Below are positions 46,201 through 58,963 of a stretch of DNA of 64,000 nt, in pieces. The number at the start of each line of letters is the position of its first letter. The stretch's first letter is position 1. The stretch is taken from positions 35,238,450-35,302,449 of the forward strand of contig OU744728.1 of assembly GCA_916613615.1 (NCBI GenBank), in the 5' to 3' direction. Both the position numbers and the translations under genes were made by a program. Below the pieces are notes generated by a model that was not told the DNA's origin, searched no databases, and worked only from the letters and a program-made list of their open reading frames with translations. This DNA is from Steromphala cineraria. Lineage: Eukaryota > Mollusca > Gastropoda > Trochida > Trochidae.

Positions 46201-47312
46201 CGGGCCTGCACGTTCTTTACGATATGCACAAATCACACGGGTTTGCACGTTCTTTACGATATGCACGAATCACACGGGCCTGCATGTTCTTTACGATATG
46301 CACGAATCACACGGGCCTGCACGTTCTTTACGATATGCACGAATCACACGGGTCTGCACGTTCTTTACGATATGCACGAATCACACGGGCCTGCACGTTC
46401 TTTACGATATGCACGAATCACGCGGGTCTGCACGTTCTTTACGATATGCACAAATCACATGGGCCTGCACGTTCTTTACGATATGCACGAATCACACGGG
46501 CCTGCATGTTCTTTACGATATGCACGAATCACACGGGTCTGTACGTTCTTTACGATATGCACGAATCACACGGGCCTGTACGTTCTTTACGATATGCACG
46601 AATCACACGGGCCTGCACGTTCTTTACGATATGCACGAATCACACGGGCCTGCACGTTCTTTACGATATGCACGAATCACACGGGTCTGCACGTTCTTTA
46701 CGATATGCACGAATCACACGGGTCTGCACGTTCTTTACGATATGCACGAATCACACGGGCCTGCACGTTCTTTACGATATGCACGAATCACACGGGTCTG
46801 CACGTTCTTTATGATATGCACGAATCACACGGGCCTGCACGTTCTTTACGATATGCACGAATCACACGGGTCTGCACGTTCTTACCGATATGCACGAATC
46901 TCACGGGCCTGTACGTTCTTTACGATATGCACGAATCACACGGGCCTGCACGTTCTTTACGATATGCACGAATCACACGGGCCTGCACGTTCTTTACGAT
47001 ATGCACGAATCACACGGGCCTGTACGTTCTTTACGATATGCACGAATCACACGGGTCTGCACGTTCTTTACGATATGCACGAATCACACGGGCCTGCACG
47101 TTCTTTACGATATGCACGAATCACACGGGCCTGCATGTTCTTTACGATATGCACGAATCACACGGGCCTGCACGTTCTTTACAACATGCACGAATCACAC
47201 GGGCCTGCACGTTCTTTACGATATGCACGAATCACACGGACCTGCACATTCTTCACAGTTTGCACGAATCGCACGGGTTTGCACGTTCTTTACGGTATGC
47301 ATGAATCACACG
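43209..47312. repeat. 37-bp satellite array, ~111 units
   Basis: The unit TGCACGTTCTTTACGATATG plus CACGAATCACACGGGCC is repeated about 111 times over 4.1 kb. Recurrent variants are GGGCC/GGGTC, ACGATATG/ACAACATG, TGCACG/TGTACG and GAATTGCACAGG. Because 37 is not a multiple of 3 and the consensus has no stop in any + strand frame, very long open frames appear in all three. They do not begin at ATG codons with gene signals and are not called as proteins. One unit near 45838 has an extra T. Each unit has four CpGs. The last units (47220-47312) are the most degenerate. Confidence 0.97.
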
Positions 47313-50300
47313 GTCATTACGAATTGCATCTCCTTCTCTATTGTCGATAACCTTCCTCATCATTAATTTCTTTTCTGTATCTGTCCACTTCTATCCTGAG
47401 AATCTTGTACATCATTCACCGCACGGTAAGAGAGGGGAACGCCTTTTGACATCGCATTTGTTCCCGCGCATGAGTGGAGAAGGCCATTGATTTTAAAATT
47501 ATAGGTATGGTACAATGTATGTAACATTGTAGATAAAACATGTTATTGCGACTGGCATTTACTTTTATGTTTGCTGAGAAAGAATGTTGAACAAGAACCA
47601 CTTTAACAGGTATGAGACATATAATATATGTACAGGTATGTTCAATGTATCTTGTTCAGTTGTTCAACAATTCGTGCACCAGGTAACGGGTGTGGTACAT
47701 GTAAGTCTATAAATGTCTTGAATTATATTTGATGATAACATTGCCGAAAAAGGTAATACAACTATAACTAGGGAAAAAAGCTTACATAACTTACGCAACA
47801 ATCGCTATCTGTGTATTTTAACTTGAAAACACATTCCAGAGTGAATACTTTAGTTTACAGCAACAATGAATTATCTCGAAGAAGCAAATCCATCTTCCGC
47901 TTACGATTATGTACAAAGATATTATAAGGGGCGGGCTTTACACATACAAACTTAACAACCTACATTTCACTAGAGAATAGAGACTATCACATTACTCCAT
48001 AGTTTCATCAATAGATAAAGAAAGCATGAATTGCTGTAAAGGTTAACTTTCATCGTTGTCTTTTTTTTCAAATATCACGTAATGGGAAATGAAATGAAAC
48101 AGAAAGGTAAAGAAAATAGGAGAGTGCTGCAAACTCGTTTAAGCGAAAACTTAAATAAATGATATTCAAATAGATAGTACATATCTAAATGATATGGAAA
48201 AGATTTTCTAACCTTTTAAAAAATAATTTGTTTATTCTATAGAACACCTGACATTCAATAGAACATCGTACACTCTCATTGTAACCTTCGTTTCATAATT
48301 TGATCAGTTTTATCTTATTTCTAATCCTTACCATCGATGTGTGAAGTTAAAATTTCAAAAGATGGGTCAAACTGTAAACGATAACGCCATGCATGAACCG
48401 ACCTGTCAACATGTCTTATTCTTTAATGTAGCTAGTTTTGCATACTTTATTTATCTATAACCATTTAATACATACAAAGGACATGAAGTATATCCAACCA
48501 GTTACATGGCGACCATAAGTCTACATGACAGGTGTGTCATACACAATATATTACACATTAACCTTCTAATGGTAGCGCTGAACATTACAAAAGTGTCTCC
48601 CACTGCGGAAAAATTGTATTTACGTGAAGGCAATGTTTTATACAGGATTCACTTAGCTTATAGGTTGATTTATGACATTTAAGCATCAAGTAGGCTTAAC
48701 CTTCACATATGTTATTGTTAAGTCTCAAATGTTTGGAATACTTTTGGATCAAGTGGTATTTATAACCAATGACGATGCATTCATGATCTGCCATAAATTA
48801 GAACTTTTGAACACGGGTTCCTTAAAATTCACATATTCAAATATGTGGTGCATTGCACGGGTGACTGCCACTAGTTATGCAACCATTGTTTATCACAAGA
48901 TTGAAGACTCCTTCACGGCTGACCAGAGACCTTGTTTGGAGACATTTCTATTACCATATTGCGTCATAATTGCCAAGTAGTGCAGATGGGTACCTGGCTA
49001 TGTAGTGAAGCAACCTGAAAGATGAACTAAAAGTACCATGGTTGGCTAATAGGTAGCTACTCCGAGTAGACAAACAAAACTGACGTTACCATTAGAATAC
49101 CCTAAAACTCGGCATTCAAAAACAACCGCTCTCTCCCTTAGAGGAAAATTCAGAATTGCTTATTTGTCCTTAACGCATGGACAAAAACATTACTTGAGTA
49201 CATCACGTTTATCAAATAAAAATCCTAGTCCAATGTAAACGGACATTTTACTTAATACAAGGGTACATTGTACTTTATTCCGTACATATCTCGCATTCTT
49301 GGAATACAATGTGATCCAAATTACTAGGGTCTTATTACCGCGTAACACTGAGGAATATCTCTTCGTAAAAGGACGATTGAAAAGAATGTAAATCAAAGAA
49401 ATAATCTGGTACGGGAACTCCAGTCTTTCTCTAATTTTACTCCTATGGTGTGTCTGTTAAAAATCTCTTCCACTCTAAGAGAAATAAATAAACTTCATAG
49501 ACCTTTCAATTAAAGTCATAAATGTTCGTTCAACGTGAAGGCAGATACAGATCCTGTTCATGTATACTGTATGGACGACTGCAGCAGATACTAGAAACCT
49601 TTCTCACCCTTTTTGTCCGTACGCATCATTGAGATGTACTCTTACTGCTGTTCCGGAGGACTTCTTTCAACTGACTTAAAATCATTACAAAAGGACCAAC
49701 TTTCAAAAGGTTTATCAAGCTTTGATGCATGTTCACTTCCCTTTGGTATTTGAAAAATACTATTTCCTTGTGCACTACTTGACATTATTACATTGAACCT
49801 GGTGCAAGCCGAACTATTCCACTAAAGCGTCACATGCTTATGTAGATTTTTCACGTTCGACTCGCTTTATTTACAGTTTTAATTGCCATGTTTTTTTTCC
49901 AGCTTAATAGTTTCTTTTTTAATTTCAATAATGGGACCAACCCAACATGTGGTCTTAACTTTTGTGGAGTGGTATATACATGTATAATGTGATTAAGCAG
50001 TGTACCGGTCACACGATAACTGTGTTTATATTTGAACTGTACCAAGAGATGGTTACCTATAGCTATTCACTAACGCAGAGGAATTTTAACTCCACATGAA
50101 TAGCAATTGTTTATTGTAGTCATGGGCAAATGGCATACACTATTTTGGAAACAAAGAATTGAATTTAATTGAACAGAAATTGAAACAAACTGATTTTATC
50201 CCTGGTTTAAGTATAAATTTTGCCTAAGCATCACATCGTACGTTGCTTATTTACTCTGGAGGTGTCCCCTCGAATCTGCGGTGAAGCAATGGACACCAAG

Positions 50301-53300
50301 ATGGCTCATCAAGGTCAAGTGGGGAGTATTCAAATACCTTGTAGACAACTGAGGTTTCGGAGACATCCACGAACTACGTTATGATAATATGTAGTTGATA
50401 AAGAAGTTTACGCCTGTATGTAGCATAGTGACGTCTACTGTGAAAGATTCAACGTCTACAAAAGCAAACACGATAGACCATATTGCTTCTCTGTGGTTCA
50501 GGTATCATGACGGTAAGCAGTCCAACATACAAGCTTCATGACGGTTGATTATTATCAAACACATTGACATGTTATTAACACATGACTATTTGCAATGCTG
50601 AACGATTGAAGCTAACAGTCCACGACTTCAATAGTATTTTTGGATATAGAGTTGTTTCAAAAGAAGCGAGTCATTGTCAATATTGATCATGGATGTTTCG
50701 TTTGCTATCTGTTTAAAGATGAATTTCTCAATATGAACAGCAGCATATGAATAGGGTGATCCAAGTCATTTACGTAGCGGATGTTTAACGGATGTTACTC
50801 GAAGTACATAGAACATTATCGATAATTAATTAGAGTTTTACGTAGCAGTCAGAGTGAGGCAGCAATGATATCATATATGATACTTGAGTGCTTCTTTTAA
50901 TAAAAGAGAAGAAAAAAAGATTCTTGTGATTATCATTTCTATTCAGTGGTATAAGTGTACACTTACTCGTTGGGAAATAATCTTAAAATTGAAGTTACCA
51001 AGCGACATATACTTGAATTTTTAATTTGTAATGACGCACGTGTTTGTCATTTATTCTGCTCATCCGTTTGAGTAGAAATGTGATTTTTAATTTTTCATGT
51101 TACATTTTCTTCTATTGATTTCAAAATTCGAGGAAGTTGAGATTTTATCCCGCATATGTTCATTGCATTTTCATCATGAGTATCTTATACATTTTAAAGG
51201 GTTCCATAAACTTTAAATAGATATTAAGCCCAAAATATACATGTATGTCATTGGTAAAATATAGAAGGAGCAAACTATAGAAGGAGATGTGTAACTAGTT
51301 TAGCTAAGAAGTGGTAAATGCGTTTTCATGCTTTACAAATACGCACAGCCAAATTACTTTAAGGAATACTAGCGGCTTCAGGCGACTGACCTATTGTTTG
51401 TGATGTGGTCATATGATATTATAAGTGGTTGAGTGAATCTAAACTTCAAAGGATATCCATATGCATGGGGGAATTCATGTGTGTAATTATGCATATTTGT
51501 ACCCGTTGGGTTGCAATAAATGTTGTCATAATGAAAACACTGTTTTAAATTTAAAATATATTTTATGGCCAACAAACTTGACTTTGTGCCTCGCAGTGCA
51601 GTAACTGTAAATTAAAGAGACTGTTTATGAAAGAAAAATATCAAAAAGGAATATTTGTGTCTGTGCGTTGAATACTCATCGAAATAACACCAAAAGTCAT
51701 AACTTTTATACACATAAAATAAACGAAATTTGTATAAGTGTTTGAAATAAGAAAATGATGCAAATTTAATGTTTTAGGCCTTTAAAGTTTTATAAAATTT
51801 TCAATTTAAAAAAAAAATAGAATTAACATAAGTCAACTTTAAGATAAATGATTTGTGCATGTTTCTGGACTCTTTTACTCGTCTGAGCATCAAATATTGC
51901 TAAACCTTTCCTTGATATAATCACATATGATAGCGATATTACTCCATGTCAGCTCTCAGTTACATAGTCCTGTCACAAATCGAAATTCCTTAGGGATCAA
52001 AATCACAGTTGCTTTTGTACTTTCGCAGCGCCCCAAACGCTATTTTGAACATTAAAAAGACAACTTGTGACTATAATGAGGAAAGTAATCCCCCATTACT
52101 CAAGCATATGACAGAACGGGAGAATAAGTCACCATTGTCTTTGAGTCTTGGCCACTTAACTTCGCATAAAAACCATGTCGGTGTCAACCTCCACTTGACA
52201 GTGACTTAAAGACTGGTTAATACAACGAAGACATACCAAGTTATACACTGTCTATACATTACACACACATTTACCAACATGATAAGTACATATCGTGTTA
52301 AGTATTTTCTCAGGTTTTCGGAAAAGGGAACGCCCATAAAATATATTTATATAAATTTCGGGTTTCTTTACCACGTAAAGCGTTGTTGCGCATAAATATT
52401 TAATAAATAGTTCCAGTTGTGTTAAGTTGATAATCTTTCTTTGTCATTTATTTAAAATATCTTGTAGCTATGCTACATACGGCCTATTGAAACAACACAA
52501 GGACCACTCACTCTTCACGGAGGTTAGTCAAAGCACTTCTTTCCACGAAACATCTGTTTCAATTGAGCTACATTTAATATTATTGACAACATAGAAACAG
52601 TTCTCATAATGTTTTCGAAAAATATCATTATTAATCTCGGAATGATGTCTGTCTTCTTAGAAATATGTGCGCACATCTGAAAACCAAAAAGGAACGAGAC
52701 AACGTCAATGTTCAGTTTAAAATATGAGAACTAACTTTGATTACAGTCAATCAGAATCGAATTAGAGAGTTACAGGTACGTTCACGTGGAAACATATGAG
52801 TTGAGTAACATCAATGGCGACAGAATGGACCAGAGATGAAATAGTGTGGTGACATTAACTCCGTTATCCATATCTTCTCCACCCTCGGATAACAAGCCTT
52901 GGCCGTTATCCACATAACTCCATACATATATCAATTAGCCTACCAAGAGAAGAGCTTTCTAAACTATGCAACCTTGATATCGAATCAATATGTTTACACC
53001 TGATGACCAACACATGGAAGGAGTTATTCTTTTTCACTCTTAACCAATTAAATCATTTTGTTTCACACATTACGCTTGATCAGACCGGTCCTTTAAGAAG
53101 GTATTAGGTCGAAAACCGATCTGATTGAAACCTTTCAAAAGAAATCAATGCAAGATCAATAACACTTATTTCAACTTTTGAAGTAAGAAAAAACATCGCA
53201 TTAGTCTTAGACCATTCCACTGAACAAACATTTATTTGCCATTAACCATACATTGCCATAAACTCAAATAGGTCTGGGCAACTGTTATTATGCCTTAGTG

Positions 53301-53704
53301 TATTAGTAAGAGTTGGTAAATACAGATGTATGTTTCTGCATTTTGCGTTGAACCAAACTCTTATTTCATATCTAATACATACATAAACAAGTGTTTTATG
53401 TTTATTGTTTTAATCTAAATTTCAACTTAGAGAGATAAAATCTGCTTGTCGTAAATAGTGTGCTGTTAAATTGCCCTTCATCTCAGCAACAATAGCAACA
53501 TTATTAGCGTTTTGTATATGAAGTCTAAAAAAACTCAGAAAACGTCATTTTAGATTTGAGACCAATACAACGTCTTATTGCAACACCGTAACAAAACAAA
53601 TAACAAGGCAAAGATATTAACCTTTGAAGTTGAAGACGTTATGGTTTTATTAGTGATAGACATTATTCGCAATATCAAGAAATTATGTTAAAGCTTTCTA
53701 GTAA
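47313..53704. other. Long intergenic stretch, no gene recognised
   Basis: 6.4 kb, AT-rich. The longest open frame (48672-48980 +, 102 codons) has no recognisable domain, intron signals or poly(A) context. Around 50270-50520 the base composition is more balanced, with a short ATG frame of 31 codons, but no exon can be defended. Confidence 0.55.
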
Positions 53705-53780
53705 AAATAATAATAATGAGTAGATTTGTAGAGCGCTAAATAATCAAGACACTAAGTGTCTGCTCAAAGCGCTAATCAGT
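53705..53780 (-). mobile_element. 3' tail of a CR1/L2-type LINE or its SINE partner
   Basis: On the minus strand it reads GCGCTTTGAGCAGACACTTA, then TTTAGCGCTCTACAAAT and ends in an ATT repeat, the same layout as the tail of the LINE at 10290-10348. Only the tail is present. Confidence 0.6.
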
Positions 53781-53964
53781 AATGTTTTGTTTAAATGCAT
53801 GTATTAATCATGGGTAAATATCATGTACGATTAAAATAAATCAGAAAAGTATAGTTACAGTTTCTTCCCTAAGGTATAGGTCCTGCGATATACTGTTGTC
53901 GTTTCTTGCAATCATTAACTAGTATATCGTACCTTTTAAACTCGGTCTGTCATTTGACTCGTAA

Positions 53965-54617
53965 GCCCTTTTTACATGCGCACGTTTACTCCTAGGAGTA
54001 AATATACTTACAGGGAGTAAACGTGTCATGTAAACAGCCCAAAACAGATTTACTTACAGGAGTATATTTACTCCTAGGAGTTAAATACTCCACCCCTAGA
54101 GGCAAAGTAAAAGTATATTTACTTTTACTCCTGTGAGTATCCTGTCATTTTCTATAGTATTAGCATGGTTGAATGATTAGGTTGAGGTAAATGACTTGCA
54201 TTTATATAGTTTTTAAACACTACTATTGTGTTTTCATCAATAATAACTTGCATTCAAGATTATTCTTTTTAAGTTGTCGAGAGCATGTTTCCTAATGAAG
54301 GAAATGTGTTTTTTGTTGTTGGTGTCATTCTTTTAAAACCGAAAACCAGCTGCGTTTACTCCTTTTACACTAGAAGTTGATTGACCAAACCAAATCTATG
54401 GTAAAATTGTGTTAAATTCTTCTCTGCCTCACGATTTGCATTTCACACATTGAGTTTTCTATGAAAAAATATATTTCTACTGTAAGCAAATAATGATATA
54501 CTTAAGGGTCCTTAAATTCCAATGGAACGTAAAGTAAATATACTTTTACTCCTAGAAGTAAAAATACTCCTAGGAGTAATTATACTCTCAGGAGTAAAGT
54601 GCGCATGTAAAAAGGGC
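53965..54617. mobile_element. TIR element with palindromic TACTCCTAGGAGTA motifs
   Basis: A perfect 19-bp TIR (GCCCTTTTTACATGCGCAC and its inverse complement) bounds 653 bp. Inside both ends and at about 54069 and 54565 the palindrome TACTCCTAGGAGTA or near variants recur. There is no ORF, and no target duplication was resolved. Confidence 0.85.
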
Positions 54618-54800
54618 AGTAGTGTTATGTACAGAGCGTCATCTTATCATTTTACGTACGCTTCTTTAAGTGTGTCCAGTACGTAAAATATCTATGAAAA
54701 GGAGCTCTATCCTCATTATTATAACTTTAGGAGCTCCAGAGCTGTCCTTTACATCATTTGTTACATATGTTTTATCTCCAGTCGACTTATTGAAACTGAG

Positions 54801-55114
54801 TTCTTGCAATTTCCTTGTAATGCATGACTTTTTTTGTCTCTTAAATTAGATTTATTCCTTCTAAAAGAGATCTATGTTTCATTGGAAAAGAGTTTGATAA
54901 AGCATACTAGGCAAAGTGCGACACGTTTATTGAACGAAATAAGGACGCATCAATTCGTTCTTGCAATTTCCTTGTAATGCATGACTTTTTTTGTCTCTTA
55001 AATTAGATTTATTCCTTCTAAAAGAGATCTATGTTTCATTGGAAAAGAGTTTGATAAAGCATACTAGGCAAAGTGCGACACGTTTATTGAACGAAATAAG
55101 GACGCATCAATTCG
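54801..55114. repeat. Perfect 157-bp tandem duplication
   Basis: Positions 54801-54957 and 54958-55114 read identically, from TTCTTGCAATTTCC through ACGCATCAATTCG. No unit difference was seen. Confidence 0.92.
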
Positions 55115-55354
55115 TTAAGGTGTCCACATTCCTACTCTCAAATGATACATTGTACAGTGTTACTAGTTATAACTATTTGTGAAAATAATCACTTCACCTC
55201 ATGCATCCTCCGTTTCTTTAAAGATACTTATGTCACTAACTGTAATAACACTAATTACATTAACATGGACTAATTTGTACTACCAAATCGCGTTCGATCG
55301 GGAATTGAAATCCTCAATCAAGACCATACCTAGTGACGCTTAGCCGATTGTTAT

Positions 55355-55385
55355 TGACGTCATGGGTCATTATTCCGTGACGTCA
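55355..55385. promoter_or_regulatory. Two CRE palindromes
   Basis: TGACGTCA occurs exactly at 55355-55362 and 55378-55385. A third copy lies at 55875-55882, just before a TATA box. TGACGTCA is the CREB/ATF consensus. Confidence 0.5.
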
Positions 55386-55414
55386 CTCCAAAACTGTTAT
55401 TAGTGTGGAATAAA

Positions 55415-55431
55415 GGGGGGGGGGGGGGGGG
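55415..55431. repeat. G17 homopolymer tract
   Basis: Seventeen consecutive G residues in AT-rich surroundings, 30 bp after the second CRE palindrome. The length may be unreliable in an assembly. Confidence 0.9.
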
Positions 55432-55434
55432 CAA

Positions 55435-55828
55435 TAACAATGAATCCCGGAAATTTTACTAACGTAATTATTTATGGATATTGTAACATGATCGTAAGTT
55501 CTTAAAATTTTAAGAGCGAACTCAATTTTTGTGTAGGATATTCTGAGTTGAAATAATTGGTAAACCGTGGCATATTGTCGGGAAGACTCAATTAGAAGAT
55601 AAATATACAGTTGCGTTTGTAAAATTTCCGAGATTCATTGTTATCTAACACCCGCAAATTGAGTTTACAACCGACGGCGTTAAACGCTTAAATTTGCTGT
55701 TCATTAACAAGGAATTATGGAAATTTTACAAACTCAATCATTCAGGGATATTGTAACATGATCGTAAGTTGTTAAAATTTTAAGAGCGAGCTCTATTTTT
55801 GCGTAGGACATTCTGAGTTGAAATGATT
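55435..55828. repeat. Direct repeat of ~120 bp with an internal inverted segment
   Basis: 55436-55558 and 55707-55828 are direct copies about 269-270 bp apart, sharing GGATATTGTAACATGATCGT and TTAAAATTTTAAGAGCGA. The block at 55619-55643 is the inverse complement of 55435-55459 with one mismatch. Both copies stand upstream of the putative TLR promoter. Confidence 0.85.
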
Positions 55829-55874
55829 CAGCACCTAGCTTATTTCTGTCAGCCAATCAGAATCAAATATTTAC

Positions 55875-56005
55875 TGACGTCATGTTACAATATAAAACGC
55901 ACACGTCCTAAAATACCCCAAAGTTCATAAATGTCGACGAGGATGTGTTTCACTGTCTAATGTGAGTTGTGAGGAAGTCTTCACATTAGCTACCTATAGG
56001 TAAAC
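55875..56005 (+). promoter_or_regulatory. Candidate TLR promoter and non-coding first exon
   Basis: TGACGTCA (55875-55882) is followed by TATAAAA (55891-55897). A short exon from about 55920 would end at 55999, before a GTAAAC donor. It would splice to the strong acceptor ending at 58955, nine bases before the TLR start codon. This is inference from signals; RNA data would settle it. Confidence 0.35.
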
Positions 56006-58955
56006 TTCATTTAATATTTCATTTCACACATAACTCAGTCTGAAAGGAAAGACAATGTAGCTGCCATGACATTGTCTCATGTGGACTATCGCTTGTAATA
56101 GTTGGTGTATTAAATTTCTCCTAACATTTAGAGATATGCTTCAGTTGAGCCTCGCATAATATATCATGATCAATATTCAAAGCATTGAGCTCGTTTCGCT
56201 TCAGTAGCGTTAAAGGGCCATAGTCATTTTAACCAATGGGGATTCCCCGTAACTTCCCTCCTCGATAGAGAACACAGATTAATATATTACTCCTATACTT
56301 GTGTCGTGTTACAGTACCAGTGCTCTTCAGGGATACAAAGGATTATCGAGGTAAGGGTATGATTGATTCACTTATCTAAGATCAATTTATTCAGAATACA
56401 TTTTTGTTCCGAAACATTGTTTCTTAAAATGATTTATCCTAATAAGATTATTTGATTTATATTCCAGTGATATTATGTATGTGTATATTTGATTGTGGTG
56501 TTTGGAACATCTATATCTATATTCATGTTGTGTCTTGCATCAACATAACCGGTTTCTTTTTGAAATATGGTATTTAAATATCAGGCTCTCATTTCGGTTG
56601 CCTTGAAAGGAAGATGACGACTGCAGTAGCACAAAAATGTTATTTTATCTTTTCACATTTTATCAATAATTATTGCGTTTTGCTAGACGTTATATCTTGT
56701 AAAGTTCGTACATCTCATTTTTCAACCCGATTGTCTTGAGTTGTAGAATAGAATGTAGAGTATAAAGCAAAACCATAAGTCTCCATTTTCGTGTAGGGAA
56801 ATGTGTTTGCTTACATTCAGCTTAACTGAATATTCTTAGTAGGTTAAGAACTCCATCTTTTGATTAAAAAGGTAAAATTTATTTTCGTTTTTATGGGATA
56901 TATTTTTCTATCTAAAAACGTGCCTCTCTAAGCCTGTTCTATCAAACACTTTTGTCAGCAAAATAGTTAAATATTTACGTTTGTGTATATTCGTGATATC
57001 CTGTAATTCTCTTTTTCTCTTAGTTCTTACACTGCATAATTTATTCAAAATTGTGAGTATCCTATATATCCGAATAACTGTTGTTTTCAAAACCTACACA
57101 CCCAGAAATAAAATAAAAATAATATAACCAAGAGTATTCAATATATCCAACAAAAGATTTTGTTACGCCCCACTTACCGAAACGTTCTCCTAGCGCGTTT
57201 CTTATTCAAGGTTCCCTTACATTGCTCTGAATTAAATGTCCAGACAGGCTTTTTAAATTTTTTTGAAGCATTGAATCGTGAAATTTATGATCAATTTCGG
57301 GAAAGCTACCATTGTAGTACAAAATGAACACTATGGAGACGACAGAATAAGATAAATGTGTTATTGCCTATGTGGTATTTTATGAAGAAGGATCACTTAT
57401 GTCTCATGACACATAGGCTACAGGTAGTCTTAAATGCGATTCCATTGTCTAAGAATTCATTTTAATACTTCCTGTTTGTACTTTGAGTTGTAAACGAGCG
57501 GATTGTATATGATGGGTCATTGGACTCTACAATGGGAAATAGCCTTCTAGTGATATGTAATTTACTCAACAATTAAGCAGGTCATTCTATGCAATTATAA
57601 AATAAAGACTTAGTCATTCATTAAAAACGATTTATTAATTTATATATTGTCTCATTGTACATACATGTATATACGATGCAAATGTAAACAAGGTACACTG
57701 AAAAATAATCAGTCAGCAAGTCGGAATGCAAACTTTAAGACATAAAGTAAAGGTCTTTTTTTATATACAATTATTATCCATTTATCCTATCTACAAATAT
57801 GGAGTGGAGTAAATAGTTACGGTTGTAAGTTTACATTGAAATGTCAATCGGTCAGACAAAGTGGAAAATTGAAAATTGAAAAATGTAAATGCTAACTATG
57901 TTATAAATCATGTCATGCAGAGGGCAATCGATTCCAAAGGAAAAACATTTTCAATAAATCTTCCAATTCCTAACTTTCCAGTTATCATCACTTTTCGAAT
58001 AAGCCCATTGGCCGAAGACCAGCAGGCAAACACCAGAACAAACATCGCGTATTCTGATAATCCACATAGGTCGTCTTTTATCTACTTTATAAAGCGCTAA
58101 CGTATTATAGAACTGATTACATGAAAGGATATATATGTAAAGAAGGGACAATAAAACAGCCCATAACCAGACCACGGACCCATGTTACAATACGGCTCTG
58201 AATGGCAATTCTTTCTCTTCAGTAGCTGTTGCATAGTGGAATGACAATCGGCTTCGGATGTCGTAGAGAATGCAAGACTAAGAAGGCTTATCACTCACAA
58301 GGCTTATTTGCAGAACGGAAATATATTCTTGACTTGTTTTTTTTATCCAATAGTTAAGTTTGAAAACAGGTTTACAGAAAGCCAAGAATCTGATCGTTGA
58401 AACGGTTTTTGGAAGAGGGATATGTCACCATACTGTTAATGGGCGATTATTAAACTACCTGCATAAGGTGATATTACTTGTGAGGTGGACGAAACTTGAG
58501 CTAAAAGAGATACCAAAAATATTTGATATTTATTTGCCAGGACAACGTTTCTCTCATCCGATGAAACATTGCATAGTTATGACTATATATTACTACATGT
58601 AGGTGTGAAGGCCGATGGGACAAACCTGATTTCTGATAAATCTATTATGCCTTTCATAATGTATGGCTACGTGACAATCATTGAGCTGTTAAAATTTATT
58701 CAAAACCCTTAACGAGAAGTACCAACAATTGCTAAAAAGAAAATCGGAAATTGTACAGTGTACAAAATAGTATGGAGACGCAATAGTGATCGAAAATTGG
58801 AAGTCTCGCAATCAGAAGACCAGTTTGAAGTTGATAGTGTTAATCGGTTATACTACTAAATATATACCAATGATTGTATACGTAAGGCATTTTTTAAATT
58901 GTCGAAGTTTCTATGAGAGAGAACAGTTAGTATTATTTGCTATCATTTGTTGCAG
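56006..58955 (+). other. Putative 5' UTR intron of the TLR gene
   Basis: Nearly 3 kb of AT-rich sequence; open frames of 60-80 codons (for example 57876-58100 and 58360-58602) show no domains. It ends in TTTGCTATCATTTGTTGCAG, a good acceptor. Another donor-like GTAAGG occurs at 56351. Confidence 0.4.
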
Positions 58956-58963
58956 ATGCCAAG

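Noticed and set aside
43164..47366. Very long open frames (up to 1216 codons) across the 37-bp satellite
   Set aside because: They arise because the 37-bp consensus has no stop in any forward frame. The frames lack ATG starts with gene signals at the array edge, a single-base insertion near 45838 is tolerated, and all three frames are equally open, so coding selection is not shown.
48672..48980. 102-codon open frame in the long intergenic stretch
   Set aside because: No recognisable domain, splice sites, promoter or poly(A) context; a frame of this length can occur by chance in 64 kb.
53965..54617. Paired regulatory palindromes of the TLR gene
   Set aside because: The palindromes lie within a TIR-bounded mobile element, which explains them without invoking a role in the TLR promoter.
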